The notes under the pieces were generated by a model. The model was not told the DNA's origin. It made no database searches and saw nothing but the letters and a program-made list of their open reading frames with translations. A stretch of DNA of 64,000 bases from an uncultured Acetatifactor sp. (GTDB lineage Bacteria > Bacillota > Clostridia > Lachnospirales > Lachnospiraceae). The translations under genes and the position numbers were made by a program. Every line of letters starts with the position of its first letter. Position 1 is the first letter of the stretch. The DNA lies in the NCBI GenBank assembly GCA_910584235.1, contig CAJTZD010000010.1:39838-103837 (forward strand). Reading direction: 5' to 3'. Below are positions 26,695 through 35,072 of the stretch, piece by piece.

Positions 26695-26831
26695 TCCATA
26701 GTGATTGTAAACCGAATAATTTCTAAGGGAAGAACCGGAGGTGGGTTGAATGAGTATTCAGCATACTTTCGGTTTTTTTCCCGAATTAAACAAAATTGCG
26801 TCTGGCAAAAACCTGACTATGCGAAAAACAT

Positions 26832-26860
26832 TTGCCATTCCCTCAAAAATATGCTACACT
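26832..26860 (+). promoter_or_regulatory. Promoter of the Rpn-like gene
   Basis: TTGCCA (26832-26837) and TACACT (26855-26860) are separated by 17 bp. The interval 26695-27043 is AT-rich and otherwise holds nothing I can support as a gene. Confidence 0.55.
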
Positions 26861-27043
26861 CTATCCAAAGCATTATTTCAAATCCGGTATGGCTATTAGT
26901 GGTGCATACTTGTCAAATAGTAAGTCTTTTCATGATATCAAGGAAATTCATGCTTTTATTTTATCCACTCATTATCAATAAGGCAGGAGTTTCCGCAGAA
27001 ATACCCAGGCCGTGATCCTCCTGCAGACAAAAGGAGGAGTTTT

Positions 27044-27910
27044 ATGGCAGGGAACAGAGAATTTAAAAGCGATGTGTTCGGCATGCTGATGGAGGAGCCG
27101 AAGTATGCGCTTGAGGTGTACAATGCGCTAAACCATTCGGATTACAGGGATCCGGAATTAATTGAGGTGTGTAACCTGGAAAGGGGGATTTCCCTGTCGG
27201 TGCGCAATGACGCGGCGTTCATTCTGGATATGAACCTAAGCGTATATGAGCATGAATCCACCGTTTGCCCCAATATGCCTCTGCGGGAGCTAATCTATGT
27301 AACAAACATATTGGAGCAATGGGTTAAGAAGCAGAACCTTTATGGGCGGAAGCTGGTGAAGATCCCGACGCCTCGGTTTGCGGTGTTTTACAATGGGGTG
27401 GAGGAGCAGCGGTCGCAGTATCAGCTGAAGCTGTCGGACGCGTATGCGAACCCTATGGAGGCGCCGGAGCTTGAACTGACCTGCACTGTATATAACATCA
27501 ATGTGGGAAAAAACCAAGCGCTTTTGTCGAAATGCCCGGTTTTGCGGCAATATATGTTCTTTGTAGATTACGTGCGGGAGTACCTGGGGAAATATCCGGA
27601 GAAAGATTTGAGAAAAGCGATAAACAAAGCCATAGACCGCTGCATCAGGGAAGGAGTGTTGCGGGAATTCCTGATACGGCGCCGCGGGGAGGTGACAAAG
27701 GTGACACAATTGGATTACACATTTGACAGGCGTATAGAGCTTGAACGGGAAGATGCCCGTGCAGAGGAGCGTGTCAACACAGAACGCGAAAGAAAAGCGA
27801 AAGAGGAGGAACGGCAGGCAAAGGAAGCGGCCGAGAAAGAAGTACAGAGGCTTCGTGCAGAACTGGAGCAATATAAAAGACAGTTCCCGGCAAGCCATGA
27901 GCCAATGTAA
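27044..27910 (+). CDS. Rpn-like PD-(D/E)XK nuclease-family protein
   Basis: A 288-residue protein of the PD-(D/E)XK transposase-associated group common in Lachnospiraceae. It starts MAGNREFKSDVFGMLMEEP, contains RNDAAFILDMNLSVYEHEST (candidate metal-binding Asp and Glu), PTPRFAVFYNG and a YVREYL/IDRCIREGVLREFL helical region, and ends in a charged coiled coil (about residues 225-280) rich in Glu, Arg and Ala. The family is thought to act as recombination-promoting nucleases; the cellular role is unclear. A strong AAGGAGG ribosome site lies 7 nt before the ATG. Unlike the copy at 7.9 kb it appears intact. Confidence 0.75.
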   Translation: MAGNREFKSDVFGMLMEEPKYALEVYNALNHSDYRDPELIEVCNLERGISLSVRNDAAFILDMNLSVYEHESTVCPNMPLRELIYVTNILEQWVKKQNLYGRKLVKIPTPRFAVFYNGVEEQRSQYQLKLSDAYANPMEAPELELTCTVYNINVGKNQALLSKCPVLRQYMFFVDYVREYLGKYPEKDLRKAINKAIDRCIREGVLREFLIRRRGEVTKVTQLDYTFDRRIELEREDARAEERVNTERERKAKEEERQAKEAAEKEVQRLRAELEQYKRQFPASHEPM

Positions 27911-27925
27911 GTTTTCTGTTTGGAT

Positions 27926-28211
27926 ATGACCAATGTCATAGGGGAAGCCGGAAAAGAGGAGCTGGTTCCCTTTATCAGACGCAGACTGGAGATGGAGCTT
28001 CAGGAAGAGTATTCGCAGATAAAGGCGGATGAGTCCCTGTCAGTACAATCCCAACCCCGTGATGAAAGAGTATAAGAACTATCCGGAGGCGCTTTCGGGT
28101 TACGGCGGGGATATTTTGTTGGTAGGAATTGCCTATGACAGGGAGGCAAAAGGAAAGAATCCCAGGCATTCCTGTGTGATTGAGAAAGCCGTGGGAGACT
28201 CCGGGAAATAA
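27926..28211 (+). pseudogene. Fused remnants, including the C-terminus of a PD-(D/E)XK AAA-ATPase-like protein
   Basis: Two short frames overlap. The first (27926-28075, 49 codons) is not recognised. The second (28029-28211) contains YPEALSGYGGDILLVGIAYD and HSCVIEKA, which match the end of the AAA-ATPase/PD-(D/E)XK proteins (DUF1703-type) of Clostridia; a similar end is seen at 46260-46331. No catalytic core remains, so this is debris. Confidence 0.45.
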
Positions 28212-28240
28212 TACAATCGGCGGCAGGGAGGAGTAATGAT

Positions 28241-28648
28241 ATGGACATACTGGTAATCGACGCCCAGGGGGGCGGTATCGGCGCACGGCTTGTGGCCGCC
28301 ATAAAGCAGAACTTTTCGGAGGCCTTTGTCACCGCCGTGGGCACCAACAGCGCCGCTGCCACTGCCATGCTGAAAGCCGGGGCCAACCAGGCGGCTACAG
28401 GGGAAAACGCTGTGGTGGTCTGCAGCAGGAGGGCGGACGTCATCGTAGGTCCGGTGGGTATTGTGATCGCGGATTCCATGCTGGGGGAGATTACGGAAAA
28501 AATGGCTGCAGCGGTGGCGGGAAGTCATGCGAAGCGCATCCTGATCCCGTTCAGCCATTGTGACAATATCATTGTGGGCGTCTCGAATTTCAACACGGGA
28601 GCTTTGATTCAAAGCGCTGTGGAGGAGATCGGGAAGCTGCAGAAGTAA
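28241..28648 (+). CDS. DUF3842 family protein
   Basis: A 135-residue protein with a glycine-rich start MDILVIDAQGGGIGARLV, like a nucleotide- or cofactor-binding loop, then ADVIVGPVGIVIADSMLGEI, as in the clostridial DUF3842 family. The function of the family is unknown to me. There is no signal or membrane segment. GGAGG lies 9 nt before the ATG. It appears to be a stand-alone gene followed by a hairpin at 28662-28693. Confidence 0.8.
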   Translation: MDILVIDAQGGGIGARLVAAIKQNFSEAFVTAVGTNSAAATAMLKAGANQAATGENAVVVCSRRADVIVGPVGIVIADSMLGEITEKMAAAVAGSHAKRILIPFSHCDNIIVGVSNFNTGALIQSAVEEIGKLQK

Positions 28649-28661
28649 CGCGGCCTTTCGG

Positions 28662-28693
28662 GTAACGGTTCAGCGTCCTGTCTGAACGGTTAC
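28662..28693 (+). terminator. Hairpin after DUF3842
   Basis: GTAACGGTTCAG (28662-28673) pairs with CTGAACGGTTAC (28682-28693), 12 bp with one mismatch and an 8-nt loop. The T run is weak. Confidence 0.45.
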
Positions 28694-28780
28694 GCTTTCA
28701 GAATCTGCAGAAAGCGGCAGAACCGGCAGAATCATCGAATTGGTCGTCGAATCGGTTTTCGGAAAAAGTCCGGAGACATC

Positions 28781-28809
28781 TTGCCGGAATGAATGGAATA
28801 TAGTATAAT
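28781..28809 (+). promoter_or_regulatory. Promoter of the FecCD transporter operon
   Basis: TTGCCG (28781-28786) and a perfect TATAAT (28804-28809) are separated by 17 bp. The first gene starts at 29233, so the transcript would carry a leader of about 415 nt. Confidence 0.6.
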
Positions 28810-28815
28810 AAAAAC

Positions 28816-29232
28816 CAAATGACAGCTTCACGCAGAAGTTTCTGCCGTAGAAAGTATTTTGGGGCGGAAACGGTTTGGAGCGGGGCTGCAGGATGTCGGC
28901 AGGAAGCCGGCATGGACGCTGAAGCGTCTGAATCGTTTGGAGGCGCTACGGGCTGTAAGGGAATACCGCCTTGAGCGTCATGCCGCCCATCCGGGAGCGA
29001 CCGGCCTAGACGCTGTGCGTTTGGCAGGAGTGTCGGCCAGCATTTTCGGAACAGGGGGGTAAATCCAATTGCATAAGAGACGGACTGCATTGCCAGAAGG
29101 GATGCTTTTCTCCAGAAGGGGGGATGGTATGCCTTTTTTATTGTACAAAAAAGTCGCCTACAGAGCCGGAGTCCGGCAGCAATAAGGAACGGGAAACCCG
29201 CTCAAAAGACATGGAATCGGAGAGGAACAGGA
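28816..29232 (+). other. Long untranslated leader of the FecCD operon
   Basis: No credible gene is seen here. The RNA would contain several hairpins: GCAGAA-gt-TTCTGC near 28830, CGGC-n-GCCG near 28895, and GCCGGA-g-TCCGGC at about 29165-29177. I could not match the conserved parts of the cobalamin riboswitch. A short TTG-initiated frame from 28859 has no family resemblance. Confidence 0.35.
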
Positions 29233-30324
29233 ATGGAAACAGTGGAAAAAATGGGGATGCAAGAAAGAAGACAAATACACAATAAGCACAATGAGCACAA
29301 AAGGGAACTTACAATCCTTGCCCTTTTGGCGGCTGCGGTGCTGGCGCTGGCTTTCTGCTGCCTGTTCGCAGGCTCCTCCCATATGTCCTTTGGGGACTGC
29401 CTGAATGCCCTGCTGGGAAAGAGCACGGCGGCCAACAACCGAATCCTCTGGAACATCCGGATCCCCAGGGTACTGGCGGCCCTTATCGCCGGCGCGGGCC
29501 TGTCCGTGTCCGGACTGATCATGCAGACGAACCTGAACAATCCCATGGCCTCCCCCTCCACGCTGGGGGTGTCCAATGCCGCGGTCTTTGGCGCGAATCT
29601 GTCCATTATTGCATTTTCTGGAGGATTTTTGTCCACCGGGAACAATCCGGCCAACTATGGAACCGGAGCCAATCCCTATTCCACCTCGCTGATGGCATTT
29701 GGCTTTTCCCTGTTGTCTATCCTGCTCATCCTGGCGCTGTGCAGGCTCCGGGCCTTTTCGCCGGGGGTGGTGGTGCTGGCCGGCATTGCCGTGGGATCAG
29801 TCTGGACGGCGGCCACCACGGTGCTGCAGTTCTATGCCACGGATGTGGGACTGTCCGCCGCGGTGATCTGGAATTTCGGAGACCTGGGCAGAGCTACCTA
29901 CAGAACGGATCTGCTCATGCTGGCGGCTGTAGTCTGCGGCCTTGTGTTCTTTCAGCTGATGTCCTGGAAGTACAACGCGCTCCTGGGCGGGGACGGGGCG
30001 GCGAAAAGCATGGGCGTCAGCGTGGAGCGGCTGCGGTTTTGCTCGCTGCTGCTGGCATCCGTCATTACGGCGGTATGCGTATCCTTTCTGGGGATCATAG
30101 GCTTTGTAGGGATTATTTGTCCCCATGTGACAAAAAAGCTCCTGGGGCAGGACCACCGCTTCGGGATCCCTGCCGCCTCCCTGGCCGGGAGCCTGCTGCT
30201 GCTCTTAGCGGATACCCTGTCCCGAAGTATGGGAAATGGCTCCGCCCTGCCGGTGGGAGCCATTACTTCGCTGCTGGGCGCGCCGTTTTTCCTGGCTGTG
30301 ATTTTTTCGGGAAAGAGTGACTAA
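29233..30324 (+). CDS. FecCD-family ABC transporter permease
   Basis: A 363-residue permease of the BtuC/FecCD type with about ten membrane helices. Motifs are RIPRVLAALIAGAGLSVSG, MQTNLNNPMASPSTLGVSN and GFVGIICPHVTKKLLGQDHR, the last being the ATPase-contact region. Such permeases import ferric siderophores, haem or cobalamin. The N-terminus has an extra basic stretch (residues 1-27) before the first helix. GAGAGG lies 7 nt before the ATG. It is followed by the ATPase, binding protein and methyltransferase genes in one operon. Confidence 0.92.
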   Translation: METVEKMGMQERRQIHNKHNEHKRELTILALLAAAVLALAFCCLFAGSSHMSFGDCLNALLGKSTAANNRILWNIRIPRVLAALIAGAGLSVSGLIMQTNLNNPMASPSTLGVSNAAVFGANLSIIAFSGGFLSTGNNPANYGTGANPYSTSLMAFGFSLLSILLILALCRLRAFSPGVVVLAGIAVGSVWTAATTVLQFYATDVGLSAAVIWNFGDLGRATYRTDLLMLAAVVCGLVFFQLMSWKYNALLGGDGAAKSMGVSVERLRFCSLLLASVITAVCVSFLGIIGFVGIICPHVTKKLLGQDHRFGIPAASLAGSLLLLLADTLSRSMGNGSALPVGAITSLLGAPFFLAVIFSGKSD

Positions 30325-30430
30325 AAACGGCAGGAGACAAAAAGGCGGTCTCGGAACGGGAAATGCCGGAAGCATTTCGGATGCCCGGGCGCCAAGATTC
30401 AGAGACGGAAAGGAAAGAGGAAAACAGGCG

Positions 30431-31189
30431 ATGCTTAGGATAGAGAATCTGTGCTTCCGTTACAGGAAGCGCGATGCTTTCGTGCTGCGGGGGATATCCC
30501 TGGAACTGGAGGCCGGGGAGATCGGCGTGATACTTGGAAAGAACGGCTCGGGGAAGACCACCCTATTTAAGACCATACTGGGAATCCTCTCTCCGGAGAA
30601 GGGCACACTGAAATATGACGGGGCAGACCTGACAAAGATGCGTTCTAAGGAGCGGGCCCGCCGCATTGCCTATGTGCCCCAGGACATCCGGTTCGGGGCG
30701 CTGAGTGTCATGGACTGCGTGCTGCTGGGGCGGATTTCCTACTTCGGGCTGCGGGCCGGACCGGAGGATTATGCGGCGGCAGAGCGGGTCCTGAGAGACA
30801 TGGGACTGGAGGCGTTTGCCCGGCGGAATGCGGAGGAGCTCTCCGGCGGGGAGCGGCAGAAGATTGCCATTGCCAGAGCCCTGATCCAGGAACCTGGGCT
30901 GATGATCTTTGATGAGCCCACGGGGAATCTGGACATTGCCAATGAACAGTTGATTTTGGAGGAGGCGGGGCGGCTGGCCGGGGAGAAGCATATAGGGATT
31001 TTATGCTCACTGCATGACCTCAATGAGGCTTTCGCGTTCGGGGACAGGTTCTTTTTTATAAAGGACGGATTCGTGAAGTATGCCGTAGAAAAAGAGGAAA
31101 TCCGGGAGGAAATGATCAATGACACATTTGACACTTGTGTCAGAATTGTGGAGGTTGAGGGGAGGAAAATCGTCCTTAAAAGTGTGTAA
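30431..31189 (+). CDS. ABC transporter ATP-binding protein (FecE/FepC type)
   Basis: A 252-residue ATPase with Walker A GKNGSGKTT, Q-loop YVPQD, signature LSGGERQKIAIARAL, Walker B LMIFDEPTGNLD and switch His in CSLHDLNEA. It energises the adjacent FecCD permease. The frame extends back to 30317, but the protein homology starts at MLRIENLCF (30431), with AGAGG about 10 nt upstream. The C-terminal 45 residues, after the H-loop, are FecE-like. Confidence 0.92.
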   Translation: MLRIENLCFRYRKRDAFVLRGISLELEAGEIGVILGKNGSGKTTLFKTILGILSPEKGTLKYDGADLTKMRSKERARRIAYVPQDIRFGALSVMDCVLLGRISYFGLRAGPEDYAAAERVLRDMGLEAFARRNAEELSGGERQKIAIARALIQEPGLMIFDEPTGNLDIANEQLILEEAGRLAGEKHIGILCSLHDLNEAFAFGDRFFFIKDGFVKYAVEKEEIREEMINDTFDTCVRIVEVEGRKIVLKSV

Positions 31190-31286
31190 AGAATGGCCCC
31201 GCTTTGTGCCGCTTAAGGGGGCATGGCAGCAGGTTTGGACAAAGATCAGGAAAGGATGTCCGCCCAAGCGGGCGGGAGGTGCGAAG

Positions 31287-32474
31287 ATGGAATATAAAAA
31301 ATGGATGGCAATGTTTTTGGTGGCAGTAATGGCCTTGGCAGTGAGCGCCTGCGGCAGTCGGCAGGGGGAACAGGACGCGGGAAGCACGACAGGAAGCGCC
31401 GCTCAGTCCGCGGAAGTGACCATCACGGACATGATCGGCCGGGAAGTGACCGTGACGCCCGGAAGCTACAAAAGAGTGGTCTGCATCGGCGCGGGGGCGC
31501 TTCGGATGTACAGCTACATCGGCGATACGGCGCTGCTTTGCGGCGTGGAGGATATTGACAATGAGACCCTGGGGGAGCGCCCGAGGATGTTCGACTCCGT
31601 GGCCAGGCCATACCTGATTGCCTACAAAGATGTCTTTGCAGGGCTGGATTCCTGCGGCGTGGGCGGCCCCAATGCCCAGACCGCGGAGGCGGAGAAAATC
31701 CTTGCATGCAATCCGGATATCGTCATTTCCGAGTATGAGGATGTGGAGAAAGAGGACGCGCTGCAGGAGCAGCTGGGCGTTCCGGTGATCACGCTTAAGA
31801 GCGGCCCTGACGGCGTTTTCGATGAGGCTTTCAGCCAGTCCGTGCTCCTGCTGGGACAGATATTCGGGAAAGAAGACAGAGCAGCCAGCCTGCTTGCATT
31901 TGTGGGAGAACAGCGGGAGGACATCGAAAGGAGGACTGCAGATATCGGGGAAGAGGACAGGCCCGGAGTCTACATCTGCGGCCTTGGAAACTGGGGAACC
32001 ACCAACCACCTTATGACAGCCCAAAATTACATTTCCTTTGACATAGCAAATGTCAGAAACGTGGTGACTGACCTGGGAGCGCCCGGCATCCAGCCCATTG
32101 AGGAGGAAAAGTTCATCGCCCTCGGGGAGGACATGGACATTATGCTCATAGACGCGGCGGCTGTAAAGAATATCGCGCCGCTTTTTCAGGAGGATGGGAG
32201 CATGTTCGACTCTTGCAGGGCATGGCGGGAGGGCCAGGTGTACTTGCAGATGGCCTACAATGCCTATTACACAAATTACGAAACAGCGCTGATCAATGCA
32301 TGGTATATTGGAAAAACTGTGTATCCGGATGCCTTTGCCGACATCGATATGGCAAAAAAGACGGATGAGGTGACAGAGATGTTTCTGGGACAGGGCCTGG
32401 CGGAGGAAATCTTCGCGTATCCCTCCAGCTTTGGGGGATACCAGAAGATAGATACAGCCTCCTTTTTCCGATAG
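31287..32474 (+). CDS. Metal/siderophore ABC transporter substrate-binding lipoprotein (FepB/BtuF-like)
   Basis: A 395-residue class III binding protein. The signal ends VSAC (Cys22), then ITDMIGREVTVTPGSYKRVV, the hallmark start of periplasmic siderophore/cobalamin-binding domains, and NPDIVISEYED. The start at 31287 has GGGAGG 7 nt upstream; the longer frame from 31119 overlaps the ATPase gene and lacks a ribosome site. The ligand cannot be told. In this operon the binding protein comes third, after permease and ATPase. Confidence 0.9.
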   Translation: MEYKKWMAMFLVAVMALAVSACGSRQGEQDAGSTTGSAAQSAEVTITDMIGREVTVTPGSYKRVVCIGAGALRMYSYIGDTALLCGVEDIDNETLGERPRMFDSVARPYLIAYKDVFAGLDSCGVGGPNAQTAEAEKILACNPDIVISEYEDVEKEDALQEQLGVPVITLKSGPDGVFDEAFSQSVLLLGQIFGKEDRAASLLAFVGEQREDIERRTADIGEEDRPGVYICGLGNWGTTNHLMTAQNYISFDIANVRNVVTDLGAPGIQPIEEEKFIALGEDMDIMLIDAAAVKNIAPLFQEDGSMFDSCRAWREGQVYLQMAYNAYYTNYETALINAWYIGKTVYPDAFADIDMAKKTDEVTEMFLGQGLAEEIFAYPSSFGGYQKIDTASFFR

Positions 32475-32542
32475 GACGGCTTGGGCGGACAGTCCGTAAA
32501 AGAGCGGCCCAAAAGAGCAGCGAAAAGACAGGAGGATGCAGG

Positions 32543-33148
32543 ATGATAGACAAAAAAGAGGTAATCGCGTTTTTCGATCACTGCGCGCCAAAGTGGGACG
32601 AGGAACTGGTGCGAAACGATGCCGTCATAGACCGAATTTTGGACAATGCCGATGTGGGGCCCGGATGCCATGTGCTGGACGTAGCCTGCGGCACCGGCGT
32701 ACTGTTTTCGGATTATTTAAAAAGAACGGTGGCCAGCGTCACCGCCGTGGACATCTCGCCGCAGATGGCCCGGATTGCCCGGGAAAAAGCCAAGGGGACG
32801 CAGATCCGGGTAATCTGCGGGGATGTGGAGCTGTTGCACTTCGACAGGTTCTTTGACTGCTGCATGGTGTACAATGCCTTTCCTCATTTCCCGGATTCCG
32901 GGCGGCTGATCCAGGTGCTGGCCGGAACCTTAAGGCCAGGCGGCAGGCTCTCCATCGCCCATGGCATGAGCCGGGACAAAATCAACGCGCACCACAAAGA
33001 GGCGGCCAACAGGGTCTCCATGGGACTGGTGGAGGCCCGGGAGTTGGCGGAACTGCTTACCCCCTGCTTTCAGGTGGACATTGTGGTTTCCGATGAGCAG
33101 ATGTATCAGGTCAGCGGCATAGTGCGCTCACAGAGAAAGGAATCTTAG
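32543..33148 (+). CDS. Class I SAM-dependent methyltransferase
   Basis: A 201-residue methyltransferase of the Methyltransf_11/25 type with motif I VLDVACGTGVL, acidic end of strand 2 in VTAVDISPQMA, and AGTLRPGGRLSIAHG. GGAGG lies 7 nt before the ATG, 68 nt after the binding protein gene. It contains HHKEAANRVSMGLVEARELA near the C-terminus. Its place as last gene of a FecCD-type operon suggests that it modifies or releases the imported chelate, or acts on a cofactor; that is inference. Confidence 0.85.
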   Translation: MIDKKEVIAFFDHCAPKWDEELVRNDAVIDRILDNADVGPGCHVLDVACGTGVLFSDYLKRTVASVTAVDISPQMARIAREKAKGTQIRVICGDVELLHFDRFFDCCMVYNAFPHFPDSGRLIQVLAGTLRPGGRLSIAHGMSRDKINAHHKEAANRVSMGLVEARELAELLTPCFQVDIVVSDEQMYQVSGIVRSQRKES

Positions 33149-33290
33149 AGAACGCGCTATTCTTTATTGAAATTGATGCCGGACTATGATAAGGTATTGT
33201 CTGGGAGGAAACAGTTTCCATAAGTACGGTGAAGAAACCTTTCACCGGCAGGGTAAAAGATAAGACAAGCATAAGAATGGAGGGTTTGCC

Positions 33291-33998
33291 ATGAAAGTAA
33301 CGGTATGGAACGAGAATTTGCACGAAAAAACGGAGGAACGTGTGACGCAGCTGTATCCCGGCGGGCTCCACGCCTACATAGCAGGTTTCCTGCGCAGTGA
33401 GGAGGTCCAGGTGCGCACGGCTACTTTGGACGATCCGGAATGCGGGCTGACGGAGGAGGTCCTGGCGGACACGGATGTGCTGATCTGGTGGGGCCATATG
33501 GGCCATGACAGAGTGCCGGATGAGATCGTGGACCGGGTACAGAGACATATCCTCTCCGGCATGGGCCTGGTAGTGCTGCACTCCGGCCACCATTCCAAGA
33601 TTTTCCGCAGGATGCTGGGAACCACCTGCAACCTGAAGTGGAGGGACGGCGCAAGGGAGAGAATCTGGACGGTAAAGCCCAACCACCCAATCGCGGAGGG
33701 AATCCCCGAGACCTTTGCTCTGGACTGCGAAGAGATGTACGGCGAACCCTTTGACATCGCAGAGCCCCAGGAGACGGTCTTTATGGGATGGTTCAACGGC
33801 GGGGAAGTGTTCCGCAGCGGATGTACCTGGGTTCGGGGAAACGGGAAGATATTCTATTTCCAGCCCGGACATGAGACCAATGAGTCTTTCCGGAACGCAT
33901 ATGTACAGCAGATCATCAAAAACGCCGTCCGGTGGGCCTGCCCTATCCGGCGGGTAGCGCTGGACTGCCCTCATTTCCAGGCGCTGGAGAACGTGTAA
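33291..33998 (+). CDS. ThuA domain-containing protein
   Basis: A 235-residue protein of the ThuA (trehalose utilisation, class I glutamine-amidotransferase-like) fold: MKVTVWNENLHEK, VLIWWGHMGHDRV, GMGLVVLHSGHHSKIF and YFQPGHETNESF. It lacks the nucleophilic Cys of true amidotransferases at the usual place (LHSGHHS). ThuA proteins accompany sugar dehydrogenase or glycosidase genes, and this one lies next to an AraC regulator and GH51. It has its own ribosome site (GGAGG) and faces the AraC gene convergently. Confidence 0.85.
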   Translation: MKVTVWNENLHEKTEERVTQLYPGGLHAYIAGFLRSEEVQVRTATLDDPECGLTEEVLADTDVLIWWGHMGHDRVPDEIVDRVQRHILSGMGLVVLHSGHHSKIFRRMLGTTCNLKWRDGARERIWTVKPNHPIAEGIPETFALDCEEMYGEPFDIAEPQETVFMGWFNGGEVFRSGCTWVRGNGKIFYFQPGHETNESFRNAYVQQIIKNAVRWACPIRRVALDCPHFQALENV

Positions 33999-34076
33999 AA
34001 ACTGATAGGTGTCGTCCGGGCGCGTCTTTTTGCCGGGGCGGCGAGGGAGCAGGAGATTACCGCCGGTAAGGTATAG

Positions 34077-34856
34077 TCATGTATGGGGCTGTCTTGCGTA
34101 AGCCCCCGGGGCGCAGCCGCAGCAGGCGGTAAAGTAGCGGGTGAAATGTGCCTGGCTGCGAAAGCCGCACAGCTGCGCCACCTCCTTTACCTGCAGGGCC
34201 TGATTGCTCAGCAGATTTTTGGCCTTTTCCAGCCTGGCGTGGAGAAGGTCATTTTTTGGTGTAGAGGAGAAGAAATTTCTGTAATACACATAGAACTGGC
34301 TCTTCTCCAGATTGACGCGCCGGCAGAGGCGCTCTATGTCCCAGTCCTCCTGGCACTGGGTAAGCATCTGCAGCCGCAGATTCTGGAACAGGGGATAGAG
34401 ATGGGCGGTGTCCTCTTTCTGCACTGTCTCCTGGGCCAGGCCGCGGCTGATGGACAAAAACAGCAGCGTGATCAAGGCGTGGACGGACTCCTCCCGAAAG
34501 GGCAGGGCGGAAAACTGCTCCTGCTGCAGGCGGGAGATGTACGAATCGATCTGCATGGCATTCTCCGGATAAAAGATGGAATTCTCCGGCAGGGGGAAGC
34601 TTTCGGCAGGGCTTTCATCGGAAGAAAAGTGAAGATAGCTGTTGCGGAACCTTTGGACCGCCTGATAGTGCTGGGGCGTGCCGGGGGTGTAGAGGATGCA
34701 GGCATTCTCCCTGGCGATTATGACCCTGTCTTTCAAATGGACTTTCATGGGACTTTTAAACAGGAGAAAAAGGTAATCTCCGCTTCCCCTGGGACGGAAA
34801 ATGGTGCCGAAATCTTGGTTTGAACGGTTGTATTCGCAGAAATTCAGTGTGTACAT
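34077..34856 (-). CDS. AraC-family transcriptional regulator
   Basis: A 259-residue regulator with an N-terminal cupin-like sensing domain and a C-terminal double helix-turn-helix (DIERLCRRVNLEKSQFYVYY ... VKEVAQLCGFRSQAHFTRYF). The ATG at 34856 has AAGGAG 6 nt upstream; the frame continues to 34907 without a ribosome site. It is divergent from the GH51 gene at 35073, which is the natural target. The end CCGCAPGAYARQPHT replaces the usual TPxxYR motif in a slightly unusual form. Confidence 0.88.
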   Translation of the reverse strand: MYTLNFCEYNRSNQDFGTIFRPRGSGDYLFLLFKSPMKVHLKDRVIIARENACILYTPGTPQHYQAVQRFRNSYLHFSSDESPAESFPLPENSIFYPENAMQIDSYISRLQQEQFSALPFREESVHALITLLFLSISRGLAQETVQKEDTAHLYPLFQNLRLQMLTQCQEDWDIERLCRRVNLEKSQFYVYYRNFFSSTPKNDLLHARLEKAKNLLSNQALQVKEVAQLCGFRSQAHFTRYFTACCGCAPGAYARQPHT

Positions 34857-35072
34857 GGCACTCTCCTTATGTTTTTCCGGCCAGGCTGCGGAGGAAGATC
34901 CCGGCAACCTGACCCGGAAATAAGCTTAACACATGACCGGAAGAAAAGTCAAACAGAACGGAAAAAAGGCGATGGATTATCTGCGGAAATCGGTTTATGA
35001 TAAAAGCATCAAAAGCACAGCGCCGCAGATGTCAGGAGAAAAGAGGCGGCGCGGAAACGAGGTACAGGCAAA

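Noticed and set aside
28698..29090. 130-codon minus-strand frame in the FecCD leader
   Set aside because: No ribosome site, no family resemblance, and a composition rich in Pro, Ser and Cys typical of non-coding frames.
28816..29232. Cobalamin riboswitch before the FecCD operon
   Set aside because: I could not find the conserved B12-box or the core pieces expected of that class; only unrelated hairpins are seen.
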